Shown here: positions 1 to 9,572 of the stretch, piece by piece
How positions within the stretch are numbered: the first letter of the stretch is position 1
How the letters are laid out: each line of letters opens with the position of its first letter
Source: Streptomyces sp. NBC_01381
Lineage (GTDB): Bacteria; Actinomycetota; Actinomycetes; Streptomycetales; Streptomycetaceae
Assembly (NCBI RefSeq): GCF_026340305.1
Contig: NZ_JAPEPI010000002.1
Location: forward strand, 3,596,001-3,660,000
Direction: 5' to 3'
DNA: 64,000 nucleotides
The notes under the pieces: generated by a model
Database searches by the model: none
Told to the model about the DNA's origin: nothing
Seen by the model: the letters and a program-made list of their open reading frames with translations, nothing else
Program-made: the position numbers and the translations under genes

Positions 1-530
1 TGAGCACAGCCCAGTTGGCGTTGACGTGTCCGCCTCCGGATTGCCGGTGCGGCAGGCCGGGGAACTCACGTCATCACAGGTCGCAAGGCGTGCCCTTGCC
101 GCCAAGTCGCGGGCAAGCGGTAATCGATCTGTGATCCATCTTCAAATCATGGGCACAAATTCCACACATGGCTCTCTTCAGGTGGGCTCCGATGGTCTAG
201 ATTGACCGTGCTTCACATGCTGGGACACGAGGCGACAAATAATGATCTATGGGTCAGGCGCTGCGGACAGCCGGCAATTGCGACTCCGGCGCCGGACGTG
301 GGGTTGATCATTTCTTGGAGCCCGAGAGGGGCTTGGGGTGCGGGGAGCACCCGGGGTTCTGGAAGGACATGCGAGTCCACTGCCGCCAGGGCGGGTTGCT
401 CACGTAGCACCGACGTGGCTCAAGTAGCACCGATGTACGGGATGCATGTATGGGGGCCGGGGGGCCTCCCAGGGGGAGGAACGGTGTTGGTCGATGACCA
501 CGTCGAATCACTGGGGACCGGGGGGCTTCT
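1..530. promoter_or_regulatory. Upstream non-coding region of the exopolysaccharide locus
   Basis: No convincing gene is seen here on either strand; the open frames have poor codon bias. Bases about 130-250 are noticeably richer in A and T than the rest of the window, which suits a promoter region, and TTGACC at 202-207 could be a -35 box, but I see no clear partner -10 box. The decamer GTAGCACCGA occurs twice, 20 bp apart, near 404-434. A strong purine-rich stretch at about 471-480 sits too far from the chosen start of the first gene (531) and points at codons in other frames. Confidence 0.4.
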
Positions 531-2012
531 GTGCGGCAGGGGGGATTAGTCGGCCCCTTTTCGTCGGCGCACGGGAGCCTGGCGAATGGGGCGATCAGCA
601 GGCCCGCGACCGACTGGGAGCAGCGGTACCGCCGTATCGTGATCGCCAGCGACACCGTGGCCACCGCCTTGGTGGTGGCCACGATCGGCAATTTCTTCGG
701 GGTCCGGGACGCGGCCAACTGGCACGAGAAGTGGGGAATTCTCGCTTTCGGCACCGAACTGCTCGTGCTGGGCGCGCTTGCGGTGAGCCGGTCATGGACT
801 CCGGTCGTACTCGGCCAGGGAGCCGAGGAATTCCGCAGGCTCGGACGTTCACTGTTCACGGCGACCGTCGTCCTGGCGCTCGGCGGAATCGCCCTCACCT
901 CACGCAACATCAAACTCTGGATCTTCGTCGCGATCCCCGCGATCGCACTCGTCACCATGACCGCGCGGTATCTGCTCCGCCTCTGGCTGCACAAGCAGCG
1001 CAAGGAAGGGCGGTGCCTGAGGCCGGTGCTCGCCGCCGGGAGCCCGGCCACAGTGCGCGACCTGATCTCCCGCACCCGTAAGTTGCCGCACCTCGGCTGG
1101 CGGGTGGACGGGGTGTGCACGACGGACGGTCTCGGCCTTGAGGGCGACCATCTGGACGGAGTGCCGGTCGTCGGCAGCCTTGCGGACGTGGCCAACCATG
1201 TCCGCCGCGACGGCTACTACCGTGTCGTCGCGGTCACACCGGACCCGCACTGGTCACCGGACCGGCTGCAGCGGCTTGCCTGGAACCTCGAAGGCAGCGA
1301 CGCCGAGATGGTCGTGGCCCCCGTCCTGATGGAGGTGGCGGGACCGCGGCTGCACGTCGACGCCGTCCTCGGGATCCCGCTGCTGCGGGTCAGCATGCCG
1401 ACCTTCACCGGGGGGCGCCGGGCGATCAAAGGGGTCGTCGACCGGATGGGCGCGACGGTCCTGCTGATGCTGTTCGCGCCGCTGATGGTGCTCGTCGGAC
1501 TGCTCGTCCTTGTGGACAGCCGGGGCGGGGTGTTCTACCGCCAGCGCAGGGTCGGCAAGGACGGCCGCGAGTTCACCATCCTCAAGTTCCGCACCATGGT
1601 CGCCGGGGCCCACCGGGCACGCGCCGAGCTGACCGACCGCAACGAGGGCGCGGGGCTGCTGTTCAAGCTCCGCCGGGATCCGCGGGTGACCCGGCTTGGA
1701 GCGGTGCTTCGCCGGTACTCGATCGATGAACTCCCGCAGCTGTTCAACGTACTCACCGGATCGATGTCGCTCGTCGGTCCGCGGCCACCGCTGCCGGAGG
1801 AGTCCGCCGCGTACGGCCCGGACATCCGGCGGCGGTTGCTGGTCAAGCCCGGACTCACCGGCCTGTGGCAGATCAGCGGACGCAGCGACCTGCCGTGGGA
1901 GGAGGCCGTCCGCCTCGACCTGCGGTACGTGGAGGACTGGTCGCTCGCCCTGGACACGGTGATCTTGTGGAAGACGCTGCGTGCGGTGATCCATGGCCAG
2001 GGGGCGTACTGA
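531..2012 (+). CDS. Exopolysaccharide polyprenyl glycosylphosphotransferase (initiating sugar transferase)
   Basis: Transfers the first sugar phosphate from a nucleotide sugar to undecaprenyl phosphate at the inner face of the membrane and so starts repeat-unit assembly. The protein (493 aa) has several hydrophobic N-terminal segments (about residues 30-140), a CoA-binding-like middle region and a C-terminal bacterial sugar-transferase domain (about 300-490). In that domain a membrane segment precedes YRQRRVGKDGREF, KFRTM, the SIDELPQLFNVL stretch, the GPRPP motif near residue 420 and KPGLTGLWQISGRSD. GTG at 531 is the first start after an in-frame stop at 495; it has no good ribosome site, so the N-terminus is uncertain, but codon bias supports this frame from about 540 onward. 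First gene of the locus. Confidence 0.9.
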   Translation: MRQGGLVGPFSSAHGSLANGAISRPATDWEQRYRRIVIASDTVATALVVATIGNFFGVRDAANWHEKWGILAFGTELLVLGALAVSRSWTPVVLGQGAEEFRRLGRSLFTATVVLALGGIALTSRNIKLWIFVAIPAIALVTMTARYLLRLWLHKQRKEGRCLRPVLAAGSPATVRDLISRTRKLPHLGWRVDGVCTTDGLGLEGDHLDGVPVVGSLADVANHVRRDGYYRVVAVTPDPHWSPDRLQRLAWNLEGSDAEMVVAPVLMEVAGPRLHVDAVLGIPLLRVSMPTFTGGRRAIKGVVDRMGATVLLMLFAPLMVLVGLLVLVDSRGGVFYRQRRVGKDGREFTILKFRTMVAGAHRARAELTDRNEGAGLLFKLRRDPRVTRLGAVLRRYSIDELPQLFNVLTGSMSLVGPRPPLPEESAAYGPDIRRRLLVKPGLTGLWQISGRSDLPWEEAVRLDLRYVEDWSLALDTVILWKTLRAVIHGQGAY

Positions 2013-2094
2013 TGCGCGGGGGGCTGCAATTCAACGGTTCCGCCAGCGTGCGGACCGCAGGCCGAAAGGGCCTGCCTTGGGGGAGGAACGCGTC

Positions 2095-3420
<1,326 letters not shown>

Positions 3421-4686
3421 CACATCGTTCGATGAAACAACCGGCGGCGACCGGCGAGGCCGGCGCGCGCTGATCCTGGTGGAGAACCTGTCGGTGCCGT
3501 TCGACCGACGGGTGTGGCAGGAGTGCACGACGCTGCGCGACGCCGGGTGGGAAGTGCACGTCATATGCCCCCGGGGGGAGAAGAGGGACACGGAGCCGGA
3601 GGCGGTGATCGACGGGGTGCGGATCCACCGCTACCCGTTGCGCGCGGCCACCGGGGGACCGGCCGGCTATCTGCGGGAGTACGGATCGGCGTTGTGGCAC
3701 ACGGCCCGGCTTGCCCGCAAGGTCGGACCGGTGCACGTGGTGCACGCCTGCAACCCGCCCGACCTGCTGTTCCTGGCGGCACGGTGGCTGAAGCGGCGCG
3801 GCGCGCGGTTCGTCTTCGACCAGCACGACCTGGTGCCCGAGCTGTACCTCTCCCGGTTCGACCGCGGCGAAGATCTGCTCTACCGCGCCGTATGCGCGCT
3901 GGAACGGCGGACCTACCGGGCCGCCGACGTTGTCCTCGCCACCAACGAGAGCTACCGCGACGTCGCAATACGCCGCGGCGGTCAGCGGCCGCAGGACGTG
4001 TTCGTGGTGCGCAGCGCGCCCCAGACCGACCGGTTCCAACCGGTGCCGCCCGAGCCGGAGTTGAAGCGCGGCAAGCCTCATCTGCTGTGCTACCTCGGCG
4101 TCATGGGACCTCAGGACGGCGTCGACTACGCCCTGCGGGCCCTCGCGAAGCTGCGCGACGAGATGGGGCGGACCGACTGGCACGCGGTGTTCATCGGCTC
4201 CGGCGACGCCTTCGACGCGATGGTGGAGCTGTCCCGGCGGCTCGGGCTCGGTGACCAGGTGCAGTTCACCGGGCGCATCCCGGACGCCGACCTGGTGCGC
4301 TACCTCTCCACCGCGGACGCGTGCTTGTCCCCCGACCCGCGCAATCCGCTCAACGACGTGTCGACCATGAACAAGGTCCTGGAGTACATGGCGATGGGCC
4401 GGCCGGTCGTCTCGTTCGACCTCCGCGAGGCGCGCGTCTCCGCCGGTGACGCCGCCCTCTACGCGCCCGCCAACGACGAGGCCGCATTCGCCGGGCTCAT
4501 CGCGCTGCTCCTCGACGATCCGGAGCAGCGCGCCCGGATGGGCAAGATCGGCCAGGAGCGGATCGGCGGGCCGCTCTCCTGGCGGAACTCGCAGGCGTCG
4601 CTGCTCGCCGCGTACGCCGTTGCCTGCGGTGACCATGACCCGGGGCCGACGGGCAGGACGGTCCGAACAGGGAAGAGGCGGCGGCG

Positions 4687-6090
4687 TTGAACGAAGACAC
4701 GATCCGCCTGGTCACCATCGGGCGGATTCTCCGCCGGCGCTGGCGGCTTCTCGCCGTCCTCACCGTGGTCGGCGCGCTCGTCGGCCACGGCGCATCGGTG
4801 CTGCTGTTTCCGCCGCGCTACACGGCGTCGGCATCCGTACTGCTGCCCGGACAGTGGGAAGAGCGCGAGCTGCTCACCCAGGTGGACATCGCGACCAGTT
4901 CGTCGGTCGCCGATCGCGTGGCCGCCGAACTCCGCTGGAGCGGCGTCAGCGGCGACGAGCTGCGGGACAGCGTGACCGCCAAGGCCGCCGACGGGAACAT
5001 CATCAAGATCTCCGGTACGGCCGAGACCCCGGAGCGCGCGCAGCGGCTCTCCGACCAAGTGGCCAAGGAATTCGTCACGTTCGCCGCGCGGATCTCGGGC
5101 GGCGGCACCGACTCCGAAGCCGCCGCCACAGGGCCCGAGGCGCTGCGGAAGAAGGTCCAGGAGACCAACCGCCGCATCACCGACCTGGCCGAAGCGGCCG
5201 ACCCGGGACGGACCGTGGAGAGCGTGCAGGCGCGCACCGGCCTTGAGAAGCTGCGCACCTCGCTGGAGGAGGCCATGACGAAGCTGGAACAGGCCGACCC
5301 GGCGAGCGACAGGGCCGGCATGGTCGTCATGGGACCGGCGGCCCGGCCGTCCGGCGAGGCACCGCCGACTCGGACGCAGCTCATCGTCGCCGGGGCGCTG
5401 CTGTTCTTCCTGACCGCGGTCATCGGCCATCTCACCGCCGCACGGATGAACCGCCGGCTGCGCACCGAACCGGAGATCGCCGCGGCGCTCGGCTCGGCGC
5501 TCCTCGGCGCCGTCGACGTACCTGATGAACCGTCCGCACACCGGCCGCAGGACCGTGGCCGGTGGCCCCGGATCCGCCGGCTCCTCGGCGTCGACACCCG
5601 GTGGGACCTGCCGACCCCGCAGCGGTCCGGCGACGAGGCCGGCAGACGGATCCGCTACCGGCGGGTCTGCGCCCGCCTCCGGAACCAACTGCCGGGTTCC
5701 CGGCGGATGTTGGTCGTCGTGCCGGACGGCGACGAGATCGCACTCCGGGCCGCCGGGCAACTCGCCGCCGAGGCCGGGGGCGATCCTTCCGCAAGCTCTG
5801 CGGGCAGGGGATACCCCACGCTGCGCGTGGTGGAGGTCTCGGTCGACCGGCCGACGGTGCCGGACCGCGGCACGGAATCCGGTGCCCTGGTCGTCCTCAG
5901 CGCGGGACGCTGGACCGCGCAGGAGGCCGGAGGCATCGCCGAGGCGTGCGCGGACGGCGGGCATGACGTCGTCGGATTCGTCGTCGCAGGACCGGTGCGG
6001 GCCCGTCCGACGCGGTCTGCCGACCATCCGGCGGACCACGCCGCTCCGGCGCTCGCGGCGCGTGGCAACGCGACGGGAGGTTCGACGTGA
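4687..6090 (+). CDS. Wzz-like chain-length protein with a degenerate BY-kinase-like tail (first of two)
   Basis: Probable polysaccharide co-polymerase controlling chain length or export in the inner membrane. Visible layout (467 aa): a transmembrane helix at about residues 20-37, an extracytoplasmic Wzz-type domain with a coiled-coil-like stretch (about 150-205), a second helix (about 235-258), then a cytoplasmic tail. The tail has the order of a bacterial tyrosine-kinase fold (RMLVVVPDGD..., a VVEVSVDRP strand, ALVVLSAG, GHDVVGFVVAG) but no GxxGxGK[S/T] P-loop and no tyrosine cluster, so it should not be an active kinase. It starts with TTG inside a TTGA overlap, with a purine-rich ribosome site just upstream. 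A near-relative follows directly. Confidence 0.75.
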   Translation: MNEDTIRLVTIGRILRRRWRLLAVLTVVGALVGHGASVLLFPPRYTASASVLLPGQWEERELLTQVDIATSSSVADRVAAELRWSGVSGDELRDSVTAKAADGNIIKISGTAETPERAQRLSDQVAKEFVTFAARISGGGTDSEAAATGPEALRKKVQETNRRITDLAEAADPGRTVESVQARTGLEKLRTSLEEAMTKLEQADPASDRAGMVVMGPAARPSGEAPPTRTQLIVAGALLFFLTAVIGHLTAARMNRRLRTEPEIAAALGSALLGAVDVPDEPSAHRPQDRGRWPRIRRLLGVDTRWDLPTPQRSGDEAGRRIRYRRVCARLRNQLPGSRRMLVVVPDGDEIALRAAGQLAAEAGGDPSASSAGRGYPTLRVVEVSVDRPTVPDRGTESGALVVLSAGRWTAQEAGGIAEACADGGHDVVGFVVAGPVRARPTRSADHPADHAAPALAARGNATGGST

Positions 6091-7616
6091 CGACGAGCAC
6101 GACCAATGAGTCGTCGGCGGCCACTCCGCTCTTCGACCTGCAGGCGCTGGTGGTGTCGGTGCGCCGGCGCCGCCGCCTCTGGTGCTCCCTGGCGCTCCTG
6201 GGAATGCTGGCAGGCGTGGCGGTGGCGGTCCTGATGCCGCCGCCACCGAGCGCGCAGACGAAGGTCCTTGTCGCGCATGCCGAGGACCAGCCCAACGACA
6301 TGGGAACGCTGATCCGCACCGACGTCGCCGTATTGGAGACCACGCGGATCGCCGACAAGGCCCTGCGGTCGCTCAAGTCCTCGGACGCCCCGGAGGACTT
6401 CATGGGGGAGTACCGGGGCACCGGCTTGACCAACAACCTGCTGCAGATCGATGTGACGGGCGACAGCGACGCGGATGCGGTGGCCCGGGCCGAGGCGCTG
6501 GCCGACGCGTTCGTCGCCGACCATGTGCGCCGGATGCGGGAAACCGCGAAGGCCGAGGCCAAGGCCCTCCTCGACCAGCGTGACCGCATGCGGGGCGAAC
6601 TCGCCGAGGTCAACGTGGAGATCGGAGACCGGGCGCCGGAGACGGAGAGCGACCCCAAGGAGTCGGCGAGCGTCGAGTCGCTCTTCGCCCGCCGCGCGGA
6701 ACTCACCTCGCGGATCGCCGACTTCGACCAGCGCGCCGCGGAGGCGCGCACCGGCACACCCAAGGTCATCGCCGGCACGCAGATCGTGGACGCCGCGCGC
6801 CCGGTGCGGAACTCGCTGCCCAAGGCCGCTGCCACCAACGCCGCGATCGGGCTCGTCCTCGGGCTCGTCCTCGGGCTCGCGATCGCCGCGGTCCGCACCG
6901 TGGTGGCGGACCGCCCGGTGCTGCGCCGGGACATCGCGGCGAACCTGGGCGCCTCTGTCATCGCGGAACTGCCCCACCGGTCGGGCAAGTTGTGGCGGCG
7001 CCGACGGACCCGGGTGGCACGCGAACGGCTCACCGGGACCCTCGTCCGCACCGTGCGCGGCTCCGCGGAAGCGGAACCACTCTCGCTGCTTGAACTGGGC
7101 TGCGCGCGCAGTACGAGCGTGCTCGCTCTGGACGTCGCGGCGGCACTGGGGGCGGACGGTCCTGTGACCGTCGTCGACGGTCTGCCGGGCCCCCAACTCG
7201 CCAAACGCCAGAGGTCGGGAGGCCCGACCGTGGTCGGCGGCGAGCGTGCCGGGACCGTGCCGCGGCAGGAGCGCAGGATCGGCGTCGGCTCGGTGGCGCC
7301 CGGTACGGCGTGGACCGACCTCCAGTACCTCGGCACCCGGACCGTGCTCGTCGTGCGCGCCGGGCACGGCAGCGCCGCATGGCTGCACACCGTGGCGCGG
7401 CAGCTCGCGGACCAGCGCATCGAGGTGATCGGTGTGGTGCTCGTCGACCCCGATCCGCGGGACAGGACCGACGGCACGCTGTGGGACGGGCAGTACACCG
7501 CGCTGCGCGGCCGGAGCGAGATACCGGCCCGGCAGAACGGGACGGGCCAACGGCGGACGGAGCGGCTGCCGGTACGGGCCGCGCGCGGCCCGGACAACGA
7601 CCAGGAGGCGCGGTAG
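6087..7616 (+). CDS. Wzz-like chain-length protein with a degenerate BY-kinase-like tail (second of two)
   Basis: Second polysaccharide co-polymerase (509 aa), overlapping its neighbour by GTGA. Two membrane helices (about residues 30-50 and 250-270) flank an extracytoplasmic domain with a charged coiled-coil stretch (about 145-230). The cytoplasmic part aligns by eye with BY-kinases: LLELGCARSTSVLALDVAAA stands where the P-loop and following helix belong, VTVVDG where Walker A' (LVDxD) belongs, and TVLVVRAGHGSAAW then EVIGVVLVDPDP at the end. The P-loop lysine, the Asp pair and a C-terminal Tyr cluster are all missing. The second helix is encoded by a 12-base tandem repeat (GGGCTCGTCCTC). 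It could act as a scaffold or regulator rather than a kinase. Confidence 0.75.
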   Translation: MTTSTTNESSAATPLFDLQALVVSVRRRRRLWCSLALLGMLAGVAVAVLMPPPPSAQTKVLVAHAEDQPNDMGTLIRTDVAVLETTRIADKALRSLKSSDAPEDFMGEYRGTGLTNNLLQIDVTGDSDADAVARAEALADAFVADHVRRMRETAKAEAKALLDQRDRMRGELAEVNVEIGDRAPETESDPKESASVESLFARRAELTSRIADFDQRAAEARTGTPKVIAGTQIVDAARPVRNSLPKAAATNAAIGLVLGLVLGLAIAAVRTVVADRPVLRRDIAANLGASVIAELPHRSGKLWRRRRTRVARERLTGTLVRTVRGSAEAEPLSLLELGCARSTSVLALDVAAALGADGPVTVVDGLPGPQLAKRQRSGGPTVVGGERAGTVPRQERRIGVGSVAPGTAWTDLQYLGTRTVLVVRAGHGSAAWLHTVARQLADQRIEVIGVVLVDPDPRDRTDGTLWDGQYTALRGRSEIPARQNGTGQRRTERLPVRAARGPDNDQEAR

Positions 7617-7619
7617 CAC

Positions 7620-9554
7620 ATGTGTGGCATCGCAGGTACTTACCGATGGCCGGACGGGAAGGCCGTGACCGACCGGCTCACCGACACCCTCGCCCACCGC
7701 GGCCCGGACGGGGCGGGCCGGTACGGCCACCCCGTCGGTGACGGCGAAGTGCAGCTCGGGCACCGCCGGTTGGCGATCATCGACCTGTCCGAGACCGGCG
7801 CCCAGCCGATGGTCTCGGACGGCCTCGCCCTGACATACAACGGCGAGCTCTACAACGCGCCCGAACTGCGGGCCGAGTTGGCCGCCGCCGGGGTGCGCTT
7901 CCGCGGCACCTCCGACACCGAGGTGCTGCTTGAGGCCTGGCGGCGCTGGGGCACGGACTGCCTGCCCCGGCTGCGCGGCATGTTCGCGTTCGGGATCTTC
8001 GACGAGCGCACCGGTGAACTGGTCCTCGTCCGTGACCAGTTGGGCATCAAGCCGCTGTTCCTGCTCCGGCGCGGCGGAGGCCTGGTGTTCGCCTCCGAAC
8101 TCAAGGCGCTCGCCACCGCGACCGGCGGCACGCTGGAGGTGGACCATGCGGCGCTCGTGGCCTCGCTCCTCTACTACTGGGTGCCGGACTCACGGTGCGC
8201 GTTCCGCGAGGCGGAGAAGCTGCCGCCGGGGAGCTGGATGAAGTTCCGGCCCGACGGCCGGGTGGAGCGCGGCCGGTACTGGAACCTGAAGGACGTCGCC
8301 GCCGAGGGCCAGGAGCGGGCTCGCAGCGGCGAGCTGCCGGATCTGGCCGCCATCGTCGAGGAGTCGACCCGGCAGCACCTGCTCTCCGACGTACCCGTGG
8401 CGACCTTCCTCTCCGGCGGCCTCGACTCCAGCTACCTGACCGCCCTCGCCGCCCGCGACCGGCCCGGGATCTCCGCGTACACGATCGGATTCCGCGCCGA
8501 GGACGCCAAGTTCGAGGCGATGCCCGACGACCTGCGCTATGCCCGGCAGGTGGCCGAGCGGTTCGGCGTCGACCTGCACGAGATCGAGATCGCTCCGGAC
8601 GTGCTCGACCTGCTGCCGCGGATGACGTACCACCTGGACGAGCCGATCGGCGACCCCGCCGCGATCAACACGTTCCTGATCTGCGAGGCCGCACGGGAGG
8701 CCGGGGTCAAGGTGATGCTCTCGGGGATGGGCGCCGACGAACTGTTCGCCGGATACCGCAAGCACCTGGCCAACCTCCTTGCCCTGCGCTACCAGCGCGT
8801 CCCGCGGCCCCTGCGGCGTGGCGTGCACGCGGCCGTGGACCGGCTGCCGGTCGCCTCGGCTCGCCGCGGCTACCGGTCGGTCCGGTTCGCGAAGCGGTTC
8901 CTCTCCTTCGCCGATCTGCCGGAGGAGACCGCGTTCCGGCGCAGCTACACCATGTACGACCAGGCGGAGCTGCTCGCCCTGGTCAACCCGGACCTGGCCG
9001 GGACGGTCGACGACGTACTGACCGAGCACGCGGACATCTACCAGGACAACGACCTCGACGACTTCGTCAACCGCATGTGCCTGGGCGACGCCCGGATGTT
9101 CCTGCCGGGCCTGAACCTCGCCTACACCGACCGCTCCAGCATGGCCGCCTCCACCGAGGTGCGGGTGCCGTACGTGGACGTCGAGGTGGTCAAGGCGGCG
9201 TTCGCCGTGCCCGGCGACCGCAAGATCGTCGGACGGCAGGGCAAGGCCGTCCTCAAGGAGGCGGCCTCCTCGATCCTGCCCAAGGAGATCGTGTACCGGC
9301 CCAAGGGCCTGTTCAGCGCCCCGCTGCGCGCCTGGATGAGCCGGGATCTGGCGCCGCTGGTGCGCGAGGTGGTCAACGACGGCGTGCTCGTCAACTCCGG
9401 GATCCTGCGCCGCGACGCGCTGGCGCGGATGGTCGCCGAGGACGCCGCGGGACAGCGGGACTTCTCCAAGCATCTGTGGCATGTGCTGACCCTCGAGTAC
9501 TGGTATCGCGACGCGACCTCTGGGTCCGGGCAGAGCACTCGGTTAACGGCTTAA
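7620..9554 (+). CDS. asnB-like: Asparagine synthase-type glutamine amidotransferase
   Basis: Class II amidotransferase: an N-terminal glutaminase releases ammonia, and a C-terminal ATP-pyrophosphatase domain adenylates a carboxylate and forms an amide. The protein (644 aa) begins MCGIAG, so Cys2 is the nucleophile after Met removal. RLAIIDLS and NGELYN follow, and the PP-loop SGGLDSS lies near residues 264-270. AGGAGG precedes the ATG. Members of this family in polysaccharide loci are thought to amidate uronic acids rather than make asparagine. Here the AlgD-type enzyme upstream would supply a uronic acid, so that is the favoured role, but plain asparagine synthetase cannot be ruled out. Confidence 0.85.
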   Translation: MCGIAGTYRWPDGKAVTDRLTDTLAHRGPDGAGRYGHPVGDGEVQLGHRRLAIIDLSETGAQPMVSDGLALTYNGELYNAPELRAELAAAGVRFRGTSDTEVLLEAWRRWGTDCLPRLRGMFAFGIFDERTGELVLVRDQLGIKPLFLLRRGGGLVFASELKALATATGGTLEVDHAALVASLLYYWVPDSRCAFREAEKLPPGSWMKFRPDGRVERGRYWNLKDVAAEGQERARSGELPDLAAIVEESTRQHLLSDVPVATFLSGGLDSSYLTALAARDRPGISAYTIGFRAEDAKFEAMPDDLRYARQVAERFGVDLHEIEIAPDVLDLLPRMTYHLDEPIGDPAAINTFLICEAAREAGVKVMLSGMGADELFAGYRKHLANLLALRYQRVPRPLRRGVHAAVDRLPVASARRGYRSVRFAKRFLSFADLPEETAFRRSYTMYDQAELLALVNPDLAGTVDDVLTEHADIYQDNDLDDFVNRMCLGDARMFLPGLNLAYTDRSSMAASTEVRVPYVDVEVVKAAFAVPGDRKIVGRQGKAVLKEAASSILPKEIVYRPKGLFSAPLRAWMSRDLAPLVREVVNDGVLVNSGILRRDALARMVAEDAAGQRDFSKHLWHVLTLEYWYRDATSGSGQSTRLTA

Positions 9555-9572
9555 GGAATCAGAGGAGTTCGG

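Noticed and set aside
202..549. Open frame ahead of the first sugar transferase gene
   Set aside because: Codon bias is poor and it matches nothing known. A short coding part from GTG 484 has a good ribosome site but ends at 549 inside the next gene, so at most it is a leader peptide.
494..620. Possible frameshift in the first gene, because ATG 494 lies in another frame nearer a good ribosome site
   Set aside because: Third-position GC is high in the annotated frame from about 540 onward and lower in the other frame, so a frameshift is not needed.
5655..8147. Long minus-strand open frame opposite the Wzz and AsnB-type genes
   Set aside because: No recognisable domain; the opposite strand encodes clear families with overlapping starts and stops.
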